The notes under the pieces: model-generated
Told to the model about the DNA's origin: nothing
What the model saw: the letters and a program-made list of their open reading frames with translations, nothing else
Database searches by the model: none
Position numbers and translations under genes: made by a program
From: Bacillota bacterium
GTDB taxonomy: Bacteria > Bacillota > Clostridia > Christensenellales > Aristaeellaceae
Assembly: GCA_023411395.1 (NCBI GenBank)
Contig: JAEYOV010000023.1
Coordinates: 1 to 27,827 of the forward strand
Reading direction: 5' to 3'
DNA length: 27,827 nt
Shown: piece after piece, positions 1 to 7,630 of the stretch
How positions within the stretch are numbered: the first letter of the stretch is position 1
Layout: each line of letters opens with the position of its first letter

Positions 1-346
1 TCCTGGCCCAATGATAAAACTCATGCAGGCCCACCTCGTTGGTTTCGGTGGTATACCAGGCCAGGTCCAGCCGCTTGGGCCGCTCGGCCACCGGGCCGAT
101 GGAATCCTCCCAGTTGAAGCCGGACACGAAGTTGCCGCCGGGATATCGCACCACGGGCACGTCAAGCTTGCGTACCAAGTCCATTACATCCTGACGGAAG
201 CCCTGCGCATCCGCCGTAGGATGGCCCGGTTCATAGATGCCCCCATATACGCAGCGGCCCAGATGCTCCACAAAGTTGCCGTACAGCCTTTTATCAACCG
301 TTCCGATGGCATAGTCCCGGTCCAGGGTCATGGTCGCCCTTTTCAT
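1..346 (-). CDS. abfA: Alpha-L-arabinofuranosidase, GH51 (N-terminal part, runs off the left edge)
   Basis: The 115 visible residues begin MKRATMTLDRDYAIGTVDKR and contain LYGNFVEHLGRCVYGGIYEPGHP and the stretch VVRYPGGNFVSGFNWEDSIGP. This is the conserved start of the catalytic barrel of GH51 arabinofuranosidases, which release terminal L-arabinofuranose from arabinan and arabinoxylan. The catalytic glutamates lie beyond the window edge. The ATG at 346-344 is preceded by AGGAG at a suitable distance. No signal peptide is visible, as expected for an intracellular enzyme acting on imported oligosaccharides. It follows the racemase gene by about 30 bases on the same strand and is probably co-transcribed with it. 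The family call is firm; the precise oligosaccharide preference cannot be seen. Confidence 0.88.
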   Translation of the reverse strand, partial: MKRATMTLDRDYAIGTVDKRLYGNFVEHLGRCVYGGIYEPGHPTADAQGFRQDVMDLVRKLDVPVVRYPGGNFVSGFNWEDSIGPVAERPKRLDLAWYTTETNEVGLHEFYHWAR

Positions 347-376
347 TCGTAGCCGCTCCTTATGAAATCAATTATT

Positions 377-1645
377 TCACTTTTCGACTATGACGGACAC
401 GCCGTCGGGGATGATGACATAGCGGCCCCCCGGGGCCATGGTTTCCGCCATGGCCAGAGCGCTTTCGAGGGAGGCCGCATAGGCCATATGCATCTTTTCG
501 ATTGGATCCTTGAGGGATGGATCGGCAATGAGGATCACCCTGGCATGGCTCAGTACCCGCATGAATATCTGCGTCTGCCACTGGTCCGGCTCCGTTTCCT
601 CGGCCGGTACGGCGCCGATCTGACGGAAGATTTCCTCCGGCGGCAAAGCCTGGCTGCTCTGGAGGAAAAAATACTCCCCGCCGTGACCGTCATGGCAGGC
701 GGCGGAGACGATGATGACGCCGCCGGGGCGCACGCAGCCTTCCGCTGCAGTCATGCACTTCACGGCTTGATAAATGTTTTGATCCAGCGGATAACCACCG
801 TTGGAGGTCAGCACAATATCCCCCGTCACGGCCGGCACACGGGCATGATCCATGACATAGGAGCAGCCCAGTTCATGGGCCTTGAAAGGGTCGCCTGCCC
901 AGGCGCCGATGATTTTTTTGTTTTCATCCAGCGCCACATTGACAATGAATTGCAGCTTTGCCACCCTGGCAGCATGGACCATATCCTCGTGGATCGGATT
1001 GCCCGCAAGAATGCCTGTACGCGCCTTGGGATGGGCGATAAACTTCGCGCAGTGGTTATAAAGCACCGTTTCCCGGGAGGCCATGCCCGGCAGCACGCTT
1101 TTGCGCCCGCCGGAAAAGCCTGCGAAAAAGTGGGGTTCGATAAACCCTTCCCCTACCATAAGGTCGGCCCAGTCCACCATGCGGTTCAGGAGCAGCCTGC
1201 CCCCGGAGGGCAAAAGTCCCTTGTCCACAAACCCGTCTTCCGCAGTACTGTCGTGCATGCGGATGCACTCGCTGTTTACGATTTCTTCGCCATACTTGTC
1301 CACAAGCTCCTCATGGGTGCTGGGACGGTGGCAGCCGGTGGTGACCAGGATCATGATTTCCGCCGCCGGGTTGCCTTTGCGGATTTCCCGCAGGATCATG
1401 GGCATGAGAACTCTGCTGGGTACAGGCCTTGTATGGTCGCTGGACAGGATCAGCACGCGGCGGGCGGATTGGGCAAGAACATGAAGCGGTGCGCTGCCGG
1501 CCGGGTTATGAAGGGCGTCGGTCACATATTGCTCCTGGGGAGTGTTTATCCTGCCCGGGTCATGGGGAGCAAGAACAGCCAAAACCCTCTCGTCCGGCAG
1601 CTCCGCTTGCAAAAATGAACGGTGATAGGGGAGTGAGATGCGCAT
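377..1645 (-). CDS. larA: LarA-family nickel-pincer 2-hydroxyacid racemase
   Basis: This 422-residue protein belongs to the lactate racemase LarA family, which interconverts stereoisomers of 2-hydroxyacids with a nickel-pincer nucleotide. The residues known from Lactiplantibacillus LarA all appear at an offset of two: R73 in SSDHTRPVPS, H106 in GCHRPSTHEEL, H172 and K182 in PHFFAGFSGGRKSVLPG, and H198 in YNHCAK (K184 and H200 of the reference bind the cofactor). The protein should therefore be catalytically competent. The start is ATG at 1645, preceded by AGGAAGGGG with a six-base gap; an in-frame TTG two codons upstream would abut that site. No larB, larC or larE for cofactor synthesis is in the window. 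The substrate could be lactate, for example L-lactate from rhamnose, but the family is broad and other 2-hydroxyacids are equally possible. Confidence 0.85.
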   Translation of the reverse strand: MRISLPYHRSFLQAELPDERVLAVLAPHDPGRINTPQEQYVTDALHNPAGSAPLHVLAQSARRVLILSSDHTRPVPSRVLMPMILREIRKGNPAAEIMILVTTGCHRPSTHEELVDKYGEEIVNSECIRMHDSTAEDGFVDKGLLPSGGRLLLNRMVDWADLMVGEGFIEPHFFAGFSGGRKSVLPGMASRETVLYNHCAKFIAHPKARTGILAGNPIHEDMVHAARVAKLQFIVNVALDENKKIIGAWAGDPFKAHELGCSYVMDHARVPAVTGDIVLTSNGGYPLDQNIYQAVKCMTAAEGCVRPGGVIIVSAACHDGHGGEYFFLQSSQALPPEEIFRQIGAVPAEETEPDQWQTQIFMRVLSHARVILIADPSLKDPIEKMHMAYAASLESALAMAETMAPGGRYVIIPDGVSVIVEK

Positions 1646-1678
1646 ATGCAACCCCTTCCTTTTTGAGATAAAGTGCCC

Positions 1679-1703
1679 GCAGGGCGTATTTTAATATGCC
1701 TGC
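1679..1703. repeat. Imperfect inverted repeat between carboligase and racemase genes
   Basis: GGCGTATT (1683-1690) and AATATGCC (1693-1700) pair with one G-T wobble around a two-base loop. GCAG and CTGC extend the arms with one bulged base. It lies in the 118-base gap upstream of the racemase gene. It could be an operator or an mRNA hairpin; there is no T-run to make it a convincing terminator. Confidence 0.4.
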
Positions 1704-1763
1704 GCGCGTGGGCCTTACAGGCGGGGCCGGACAACACCGCGGTATTCCAACAGGCGGCCATCC

Positions 1764-3446
1764 CTATTTTTGTTCAGGCGCCCAGCTTTTCACGGCGGCA
1801 ATACTGCCCCCCATGTCGCACAGTTGTTCCTTGACGCAGATGGCATCAATCACATAAGGCCGGTTGGCGGCTTTGGCCCGCTCAAGCGCCTTTGAAAGCT
1901 CCTCCGGGGTGAACACCCGCTCCGCTTCGCAGCCAAGCCCCTTGGCCAGCGTTACATAATCCACGGTGCCGTCCTGGTTGCATGCCATGGATACGGCATA
2001 CTCAAAGCCGTAGGCGCCCTTTTGATTCTGGCGGATGAGCCCCAGGTACGCGTTGTTCACGATCACGGCGATCACAGGTTTCCGGTACGCCGCGGCCACC
2101 GCCATTTCTTCCCCCAGGAAGGTGAAGCCGAAATCGCCCACCACCGTCACGCTGTGGCGTTCGGGGAAGGCCACCTTGGCCGCGAGGGCCGCGGGTATCT
2201 CGTACCCCAAGGTGCCTGCGCCGCCGGAAGGCAGGTAGCGGCGGGGCTTGTTTACTTCCTGCAATTGACCGGACCAGATTTGCACAATGCCGCAGCCAAC
2301 GGTGAACATGGTGTCATCGTCAAAAACCCGGTTGATCTCATGGAATACCCGGTGGGGCAGGATGGGGCTGCCCTGATAATCGGTGCGGCGGCGCAGCGCC
2401 CGGCGAAGCTCCGGCAATTCCTGCGCGCGCTTTCCGTTGACGGACTTCATCTGCAGCTCCCGGGCGCGCTTCAAAAGCGCTTTGACCGCAAGCCCCGCGT
2501 CGGCCACGATGCCAAGGTCGGGTGCAAACACCTTGCCGATCTGGGTAGGCTCGATGTTGATGTGTATGAACTTGCGCTCGCCCCGGTAGGTTTTAATGTC
2601 GCCGGTATGCCTGTCTGTAAAGCGGCAGCCGATGCCCAAAACCACATCCGACTCCAGAAGAATTTTATTGCCGATGGGCTGGCCCACCTGGATGCCCGCG
2701 TGGCCTGCGTTCAGGGGATGCTCCTCCGGGATGCCGCCCTTGGCCATGTAGGTGGTGATGACGGGGATTTGAAGGTATTCCGCCAGGGCGATCACGTCTT
2801 CTTCTGATTCGCTCAGCGTTACGCCGCCGCCCATGATGATCACGGGTGCTTTCGCCTGACCCATCATGGCAAGCGCCTGGTCGATTTGACCCTGCTCCGG
2901 CGCGGGCTTTTCAATGGGCGCGGGAATATAGGAAGCAATATCAAAATCGATCTCCTGCTGCTGCACGTCAAGCGGCAGGTCGATGAGTACCGGGCCGGGG
3001 CGGCCGCTGCGCATTAAATAAAAGGCTTCCCGCATCACCCGGGGCAGATCCTGGCCGTTTTTCAGGCAGTAGGTTTTCTTTGCCACGGTTTTCGCGATTT
3101 CGGCGATATCCACACACTGGAACGCTTCCTGCTCCATTTGCCAGCTGTTGGCCTGGCCGGTGATGGCCAGAAAGGGAATGGAATCGATAAAGGCGGTATA
3201 AAGCCCCGTAACGAAATTTGTCGCGCCGGGGCCTGAGGTGCAAATGGCCAGCGCTATGCGGTGGCTAGCCCGGTAGTACGCGTCCGCCGCGTGGGTGCAG
3301 GCTTCCTCGTGGCGCATGCAATAATGGGCGATGGGGGCATTTTCCAAATACTTGTATACAGGGTTGATCCCTGCCCCAGGTATGCCAAAGGCGTCGGTGA
3401 CCTTCTCCTTGACCAGGATTTCCACCAGGGCCTGGGCTACTTTCAT
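1764..3446 (-). CDS. ThDP-dependent carboligase, glyoxylate carboligase/acetolactate synthase-like
   Basis: This 560-residue protein has the three-domain layout of the ThDP enzyme family. N-terminal PYR motifs are FGIPGAGINPVY and a glutamate (E47) in MRHEEACTHAADAYYR; the C-terminal PP domain has GDFGFTFLGEE ending in VNNAYLGLIRQ. Several stretches resemble E. coli glyoxylate carboligase Gcl, including FHLMRSGRPGPVL-like residues, CRFTDRHTGD, HINIEPTQIGKV and NNAYLGLIRQ. Gcl, however, has valine where this protein keeps the cofactor-activating glutamate, as acetolactate synthases do. No small regulatory subunit or ilv gene is nearby, so a catabolic carboligase is more likely than branched-chain amino acid synthesis. 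The start is ATG at 3446 with AAGGAGGAG six bases upstream; an in-frame TTG at 3464 sits before that site. The acceptor and donor 2-oxoacids cannot be told from sequence. Confidence 0.75.
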   Translation of the reverse strand: MKVAQALVEILVKEKVTDAFGIPGAGINPVYKYLENAPIAHYCMRHEEACTHAADAYYRASHRIALAICTSGPGATNFVTGLYTAFIDSIPFLAITGQANSWQMEQEAFQCVDIAEIAKTVAKKTYCLKNGQDLPRVMREAFYLMRSGRPGPVLIDLPLDVQQQEIDFDIASYIPAPIEKPAPEQGQIDQALAMMGQAKAPVIIMGGGVTLSESEEDVIALAEYLQIPVITTYMAKGGIPEEHPLNAGHAGIQVGQPIGNKILLESDVVLGIGCRFTDRHTGDIKTYRGERKFIHINIEPTQIGKVFAPDLGIVADAGLAVKALLKRARELQMKSVNGKRAQELPELRRALRRRTDYQGSPILPHRVFHEINRVFDDDTMFTVGCGIVQIWSGQLQEVNKPRRYLPSGGAGTLGYEIPAALAAKVAFPERHSVTVVGDFGFTFLGEEMAVAAAYRKPVIAVIVNNAYLGLIRQNQKGAYGFEYAVSMACNQDGTVDYVTLAKGLGCEAERVFTPEELSKALERAKAANRPYVIDAICVKEQLCDMGGSIAAVKSWAPEQK

Positions 3447-3511
3447 AATGAACTCCTCCTTCAAATCATTGCGGATGTTTCACTAAATAAAATACCATTC
3501 CACATATAAAG

Positions 3512-3540
3512 ATTATAGCATTTGCATTTCCGATTTGCAA
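3512..3540 (-). promoter_or_regulatory. Sigma-A-type promoter for the carboligase-racemase-GH51 operon
   Basis: Read on the minus strand, TTGCAA (3540-3535) is followed by exactly 17 bases and TATAAT (3517-3512), about 66 bases upstream of the ATG at 3446. The -10 is consensus and the -35 matches four of six positions. The -35 overlaps the end of a perfect palindrome at 3538-3558. Confidence 0.7.
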
Positions 3541-3558
3541 CATTGATTTTCAATGTTG
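3538..3558. promoter_or_regulatory. Perfect inverted repeat (putative operator) overlapping a -35 box
   Basis: CAACATTGA (3538-3546) and TCAATGTTG (3550-3558) are exact reverse complements around a three-base TTT spacer. The repeat covers half of the minus-strand -35 hexamer and the bases just upstream of it. This geometry suits a dimeric regulator controlling the leftward operon. The cognate regulator is not identifiable in the window. Confidence 0.6.
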
Positions 3559-3767
3559 GATTTTATTTCATTATATTGCTGGTGCGGCAGCCCTGCCTTG
3601 CTTGGTGTTTCTGCCATCACAAAGGCATACAAAACAGCAAAATCCGATGTCAGGCACCGGCGGGCTTCTTTCATTGTTGTTTGTATTTTTCCGAAAAAGT
3701 TCAATTTTTACAGGTGGCCTGTGTTTTTGTGCCGGTATAGCTGCATGCGGAAAATATCTACCATAAA

Positions 3768-3791
3768 CCGGAAATTGTTCCACTTTTCCGG
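3768..3791. repeat. Inverted repeat upstream of the sugar importer (putative operator)
   Basis: CCGGAAA (3768-3774) and TTTCCGG (3785-3791) are exact reverse complements around a ten-base spacer. TTGTTC (3775-3780), inside the spacer, is also complementary to GAACAA (3810-3815). The elements lie 70 to 100 bases upstream of the likely -10 box and may bind a transcription factor. No T-run follows, so a terminator is unlikely. Confidence 0.35.
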
Positions 3792-3837
3792 GATAATAAT
3801 TTCCCAATAGAACAAACCAATTGAGGAAGCCGCTGCA

Positions 3838-3866
3838 TTCATTCACTTCAGCTTCATATATATAAT
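3838..3866 (+). promoter_or_regulatory. Possible promoter of the sugar ABC importer
   Basis: TTCATT (3838-3843), 17 bases and a consensus TATAAT (3861-3866) lie about 54 bases upstream of the binding-protein ATG. The -35 box is poor (three of six), so the promoter may need an activator. Confidence 0.4.
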
Positions 3867-3919
3867 AATAGCTATCGGGCGAAAGATGAAATGCCCAATA
3901 CGAACGGAGGTTATAGGTC

Positions 3920-5038
3920 ATGAAGAAAATCCTGTCCTTGATCCTGGCGCTCTCGATGGTCTTCGGGCTGTTCGCGGTCACCGCGCACGCCGAGGATATC
4001 ACCATCGGCGTATCCATCTGGAGTTCGACCGACACGCTGGGCAGCGAGGTCAAGCGGTTGCTGGACGCCGCGGCCGAGGCGCTGAACGTGAAAGTGATCT
4101 ATGTGGATCAGGCCCACATTTCCGAGCAGGTCACCGCCTCCGCGGAGCAGCTTGCAATAGCCGGATGCGACGGCATGATCATTTGCAACTCCTCCTCGGC
4201 GGAAATGGCCTCCGTCATCAACACCTGCACGCAGAACGAGATGTATGTGGCGCAGTTCTTCCGTGTCATCAATCAGGAAGCGAACCCCACCGAGTACGAA
4301 CTTGCCAAAACCTCCCCGTATTATGTGGGCACGGTGCATGAGTCCGAGCCGGACAACGGCTACCGCCTGGTTCAAATTGTGTGCGAAAAGGGCGCCCGTA
4401 CCATCGGCCTGATGGGCTGGGAGCCCGGCGACGCAACGTTCCTTGGCCGCTGGGAAGGCTACAAGGCCGGCGTCGAAGCCTGGAATGCCGCCCATCCTGA
4501 TGACAAGGCCACCCTGCTGGAGCCGCAGTACGGCAGGACGACATCCGACACCGGCCGCGCCACCGCGGAAGCCATCATCGCCGCGAATCCCGGCATCGAC
4601 GCCCTCATCGTTGCGGGCGGCGGCGGCGATCCCCTGGTTGGCGCCATCGCGGCCATCGAAGGCCTTGGCCTCACCGGCAAGATCCATGTCGTCTCTACCG
4701 ACTTCCTGCCGGACCTTGACGAAAAGCTCAAGACCGGCGCCATGAGCGCCGAATCCGGCGGACACTATGCCGATCCGTTCTTCGCCTTCATGCTGGTTTA
4801 CAACGCCATCACCGGCAAGTATCCCGTAGCCACCGATGGCTTCTATGAGATCATCTTCCCGTACATGTTCGTTGCTTCGCCCGAAGATTACGAGGCGTAT
4901 GCCCAGTACTTCACCGGCGCCGAACTGCCCTACTATACGGATGAGATCAAAGCCATGGCGGAATTGAGCTTTGAAGAGCTCCGCGATACTTGCGCCAAGC
5001 TGTCCGTGGAGGATGTTGTGGCGCGCCACGCCAAATAA
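3920..5038 (+). CDS. Sugar ABC transporter substrate-binding protein (CUT2/RbsB-like)
   Basis: This 372-residue secreted protein binds a sugar outside the membrane and delivers it to the permeases encoded next. Residues 1-24 form a Sec signal peptide (KK, then a hydrophobic stretch, then TAHA before ED). The mature part starts ITIGVSIWSSTDTLGSEV and has the periplasmic-binding-protein fold seen in ribose-type receptors: CDGMIICNSSSAEM, IGLMGWEPGDATFLGRWEGY, GIDALIVAGGGGDP and GKIHVVSTDF. There is no lipobox cysteine, although binding proteins of monoderm Bacillota are usually lipoproteins. GGAGG lies nine bases upstream of the ATG. The ligand cannot be read from sequence. Two distinct permeases plus a double ATPase match the rhamnose (RhaSTPQ) arrangement, but also those of other pentoses and polyols. 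Confidence 0.82.
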   Translation: MKKILSLILALSMVFGLFAVTAHAEDITIGVSIWSSTDTLGSEVKRLLDAAAEALNVKVIYVDQAHISEQVTASAEQLAIAGCDGMIICNSSSAEMASVINTCTQNEMYVAQFFRVINQEANPTEYELAKTSPYYVGTVHESEPDNGYRLVQIVCEKGARTIGLMGWEPGDATFLGRWEGYKAGVEAWNAAHPDDKATLLEPQYGRTTSDTGRATAEAIIAANPGIDALIVAGGGGDPLVGAIAAIEGLGLTGKIHVVSTDFLPDLDEKLKTGAMSAESGGHYADPFFAFMLVYNAITGKYPVATDGFYEIIFPYMFVASPEDYEAYAQYFTGAELPYYTDEIKAMAELSFEELRDTCAKLSVEDVVARHAK

Positions 5039-5066
5039 CCGAGGTTTCTCGTATCCATACAAAAGC

Positions 5067-5096
5067 ATGGGGCTGTTCCCCCGGGGACAGCCCCAT
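5067..5096 (+). terminator. Strong hairpin between binding-protein and permease genes (attenuator-like)
   Basis: ATGGGGCTGT (5067-5076) and ACAGCCCCAT (5087-5096) form a perfect 10-bp stem, and CCC/GGG can extend it inward. Only a broken T-rich stretch follows (CTTATGATCATTT). It therefore probably terminates partially or protects the upstream mRNA, giving more binding protein than permease. Confidence 0.6.
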
Positions 5097-5134
5097 CTTA
5101 TGATCATTTCTGCTCCGCAAAAGGAAGGATGCTT

Positions 5135-6103
5135 ATGGATCTGAACGCCCGCCTTCTTTCTCTCAAGACAAACAAGGTTTTCGGACGGTTCTACGGGCTC
5201 ATGCTGCTGATGCTGATGGCGGCCTTTTTCTTTGCCGTATTCAAGATCCTGACGCCGGCCAATTTCGGAAGTTTGGACAACCTGTACTTCTACCTCCAAT
5301 CGTCGATCATCTATTCGGTCGGCGCCTGCGGCTTTTATTTCATCGTAGTCATGGGGCTTTTCGATTTTTCCATTGGCGCCAACGTGGTGCTGTCCTCCAT
5401 CGTGGGCGTGGTGCTATCCAAGCAGTTCGGCTATTTCGGGCTTCTTATGGGCTGAATCCTGTGCGGCGCGCTGATCGGCTTCCTGAACGGCTTTCTGTAC
5501 ATCAAGCTGAATATTCCTTCCATGATCGTCACGGTGGGGCTGATGCTCATCTACGAATCCGTGGCCTACTATGTTGCGGGGGGCGTAAAGCAGGTTCTTG
5601 ATTCGCCCCTGCAAGGCTTTGGCAGTGCGCCGGGCAATATTCTTTTGGCTTTTGCCGCATTCCTTGCGACCAATTTCCTGTTGAAATACACCCGTATCGG
5701 CACATACTGCTATGCCATCGGCAGCAATGAGTATACGGCCAAGAACATGGGGATCAACGTCAGCAAGCAGAAGCTGGTCGGCTTTGTGCTCTGCCACCTT
5801 TTCGTGGGCGTAATGGCCATTTTAACGGTCAGCTACGGGACATCGATGACCGCGAAGACGGGTATGGAGTCCATGGTCCGCAACTTTACCCCGCTGATGG
5901 GTACCTTCTTCGGCCTCACTTTCCGCAAATACGGCACCGCCGTGCCCGCCATCGTTATCGGGGAATTCATCATCGCCATCATCTTCAACGGATTCGTAGC
6001 GCTGGGCGCACCCACCACCGTCCAGAATATCGTGACCGGCGCTGCCCTTCTGGCCATCGTCGCCCTGACCGCGCGCCCTGAAAAAGGCGCGATCGCGAAA
6101 TAA
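5135..6103 (+). pseudogene. Sugar ABC transporter permease (CUT2), interrupted by an in-frame TGA
   Basis: The frame encodes a BPD_transp_2 permease of about 322 codons with many membrane segments and the family motif GLFDFSIGANVVLSSIVG. The reading frame is broken by TGA at 5453-5455, inside GLLMG-stop-ILCGALIGFLNGF, and then continues in the same frame to 6103. The next permease in the operon has ILGGILTGAAIGVLNGF at this point, so the stop sits where a glycine would be (GGA to TGA is one change; TGG to TGA is the other simple route). No ribosome binding site precedes the ATG at 5522. Other genes here end in TGA, so TGA is not generally recoded. Either the gene is newly inactivated or the base is a sequencing error. 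The start is ATG at 5135 with AAGGAAGG six bases upstream. Confidence 0.75.
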
Positions 6104-6121
6104 CCAAGAGGAGGCACGGCA

Positions 6122-7618
6122 ATGGCGGAAACGATACTGGCTGCGAAAGGCCTGGATAAATCCTTCGGCATTACCCACGCTGTCAACCATGTTTCCCTGG
6201 AGTTTTATAAAGGCGAGATCAGGGGATTGATCGGTGAGAACGGGTCCGGCAAATCCACCCTCTGCTCCATGCTTTGCGGCATCCACACCATCGACAGCGG
6301 ACACTTTATCCTCAATGGGAAGGAGCTGAAGGTCCGCAATCAGGTGGAGGCAAACAGGGCCGGCATCTCCATCATTGTGCAGGAGATGGGCACACTTTCC
6401 GGCCTGACCGTTGCCGAGAATATTTTCTTGGGGAATGAAGACCGGTTCGTAAAATATGGCGTCAAGAATACGGCCGCCATGAACAGGGAGGCGCAGCGCC
6501 TGCTGGACGAATACGGCTTTTCCCATATCAAAGCCTCGCTGATGATCGACAACTTCCATTTTGAAGACCGGAAGCTGATCGAAATCGTCAAGGCGACGCA
6601 TTTCAAGCCGCAGGTCGTTATCATCGATGAAACGACGACGGCGCTCAGCCAGTACGGCCGTGAGGAATTGTATAAACTCATGGACTCAACCCGGGCGGAC
6701 GGGCGCACGGTGATCTTTATCTCCCATGACCTGCCCGAGGTTCTTGAGCATACGGATGCCATCTCCGTCCTTCGCGACGGAGAAATGATCGGCACGGTGA
6801 AAAGCGATCAGGTCACAGAGGATGAATTGAAGCGGCTGATGGTAGGCCGGGAACTTGGCAGCCGGTACTACCGCACCGACTACGGCGAACCGGCCAGCGG
6901 TGAGGTGGTACTGTCCGTAAGGGGCCTGTCGGTACACAAGCAAATCCGGGATATCTCCTTCGACCTTCACAAGGGAGAGATCCTGGGCTTTGGAGGCCTG
7001 AGCGAGTGCGGTATGCACGAGGTGGGCAAGGCGGTGTTCGGCGCGTCCTTTGGCCGAATGGGGACGGTGGCGCTTGCCGATGGGACAAAAATTGATTCCA
7101 TTCCGGAGGCGATCCGCCATTCCATCGCCTACGCGTCCAAGGACCGGGACAATGAGTCGCTGATCGTCAACGATTCCATCCGCGACAACATCGTGCTGCC
7201 ATCTGTGGATGATTTAAGCGATAACGGGCTGCTCAACAGGAAGAGGCTCAGCCGTTTCGCCAATGAACACGCAGAGCAGATGAGCGTCAAGATGACGGGG
7301 ATCGAGCAGTTTGTATCCGATCTGTCCGGCGGAAACAAGCAAAAGGTCGTTCTCGCGCGCTGGCTGGGAAAGGCCTCCGATATCCTGGTGCTGGACAGCC
7401 CTACCCGCGGCATTGATGTAAAGGTCAAAGCGGATATCTATGCGCTCATGGCCGAGCTGCGCAAAAAGGGCAAATCCATCATCATGATCTCCGAGGAGAT
7501 TCAGGAGCTGCTGGGCATGTGCGACCGGATCCTCATCATGAAGGACGGGACGGTAAGCGCCGAATTCAGCCGCAGCAAGGAACTTGGCGAGGAAGACATC
7601 ATCGCCAGAATGTTGTAG
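6122..7618 (+). CDS. Sugar ABC transporter ATP-binding protein, double NBD (RbsA/MglA-like)
   Basis: This 498-residue cytoplasmic protein contains two ATP-binding domains and should power the importer. NBD1 has Walker A GENGSGKST (38-46) and Walker B VVIIDE (D169, E170). The usual LSxGQ signature is replaced by FHFEDRKLIEI. NBD2 has no Walker A (GFGGLSECGMHEVG), as is common in this family, but has an intact LSGGNKQK signature (401-408). Its Walker B reads LVLDSPTRGIDV, with serine S426 in place of the catalytic glutamate. By the known head-to-tail pairing of NBDs, NBD1 Walker A/B plus the NBD2 signature leaves one canonical ATP site, and the other site is degenerate. AGGAGG precedes the ATG. 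The gene lies 18 bases after the interrupted permease and 12 bases before the second permease. Confidence 0.85.
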   Translation: MAETILAAKGLDKSFGITHAVNHVSLEFYKGEIRGLIGENGSGKSTLCSMLCGIHTIDSGHFILNGKELKVRNQVEANRAGISIIVQEMGTLSGLTVAENIFLGNEDRFVKYGVKNTAAMNREAQRLLDEYGFSHIKASLMIDNFHFEDRKLIEIVKATHFKPQVVIIDETTTALSQYGREELYKLMDSTRADGRTVIFISHDLPEVLEHTDAISVLRDGEMIGTVKSDQVTEDELKRLMVGRELGSRYYRTDYGEPASGEVVLSVRGLSVHKQIRDISFDLHKGEILGFGGLSECGMHEVGKAVFGASFGRMGTVALADGTKIDSIPEAIRHSIAYASKDRDNESLIVNDSIRDNIVLPSVDDLSDNGLLNRKRLSRFANEHAEQMSVKMTGIEQFVSDLSGGNKQKVVLARWLGKASDILVLDSPTRGIDVKVKADIYALMAELRKKGKSIIMISEEIQELLGMCDRILIMKDGTVSAEFSRSKELGEEDIIARML

Positions 7619-7630
7619 GAGGGATCAGGC

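Larger units (their letters stand above)
3447..3919. other. Divergent intergenic region (473 bases)
   Basis: This AT-richer stretch separates the leftward carboligase operon from the rightward ABC importer. The left end holds the promoter and palindrome at 3512-3558. The right third holds inverted repeats (3768-3815) and a TATAAT (3861-3866) ahead of the binding-protein gene. Between about 3560 and 3765 I see no credible gene: the short reading frames there lack ribosome binding sites and recognisable products. No tRNA-like structure was noticed. Confidence 0.6.

Noticed and set aside
362..1618. A 418-codon open frame on the plus strand
   Set aside because: It lies wholly antisense to the LarA gene, which has all cofactor residues. 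The plus-strand product shows no recognisable motifs and is rich in His/Gly as expected of a shadow frame in G+C-rich DNA.
1764..3446. Branched-chain amino acid biosynthesis (ilvB)
   Set aside because: No ilvN/H, ilvC, ilvD or leu genes are near, and the neighbours are a racemase and a glycosidase; Gcl-like motifs also argue against it.
3911..5299. A 462-codon open frame on the minus strand
   Set aside because: It is antisense to the binding protein and permease, spans their intergenic hairpin, and has no family resemblance.
5453..5455. UGA recoding (Trp or Gly) explaining the stop in the permease
   Set aside because: Other genes in the window, including LarA, the PHP gene, the CobW-like gene and the first UroD-family gene, end in TGA. 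TGA is thus a working stop codon here.
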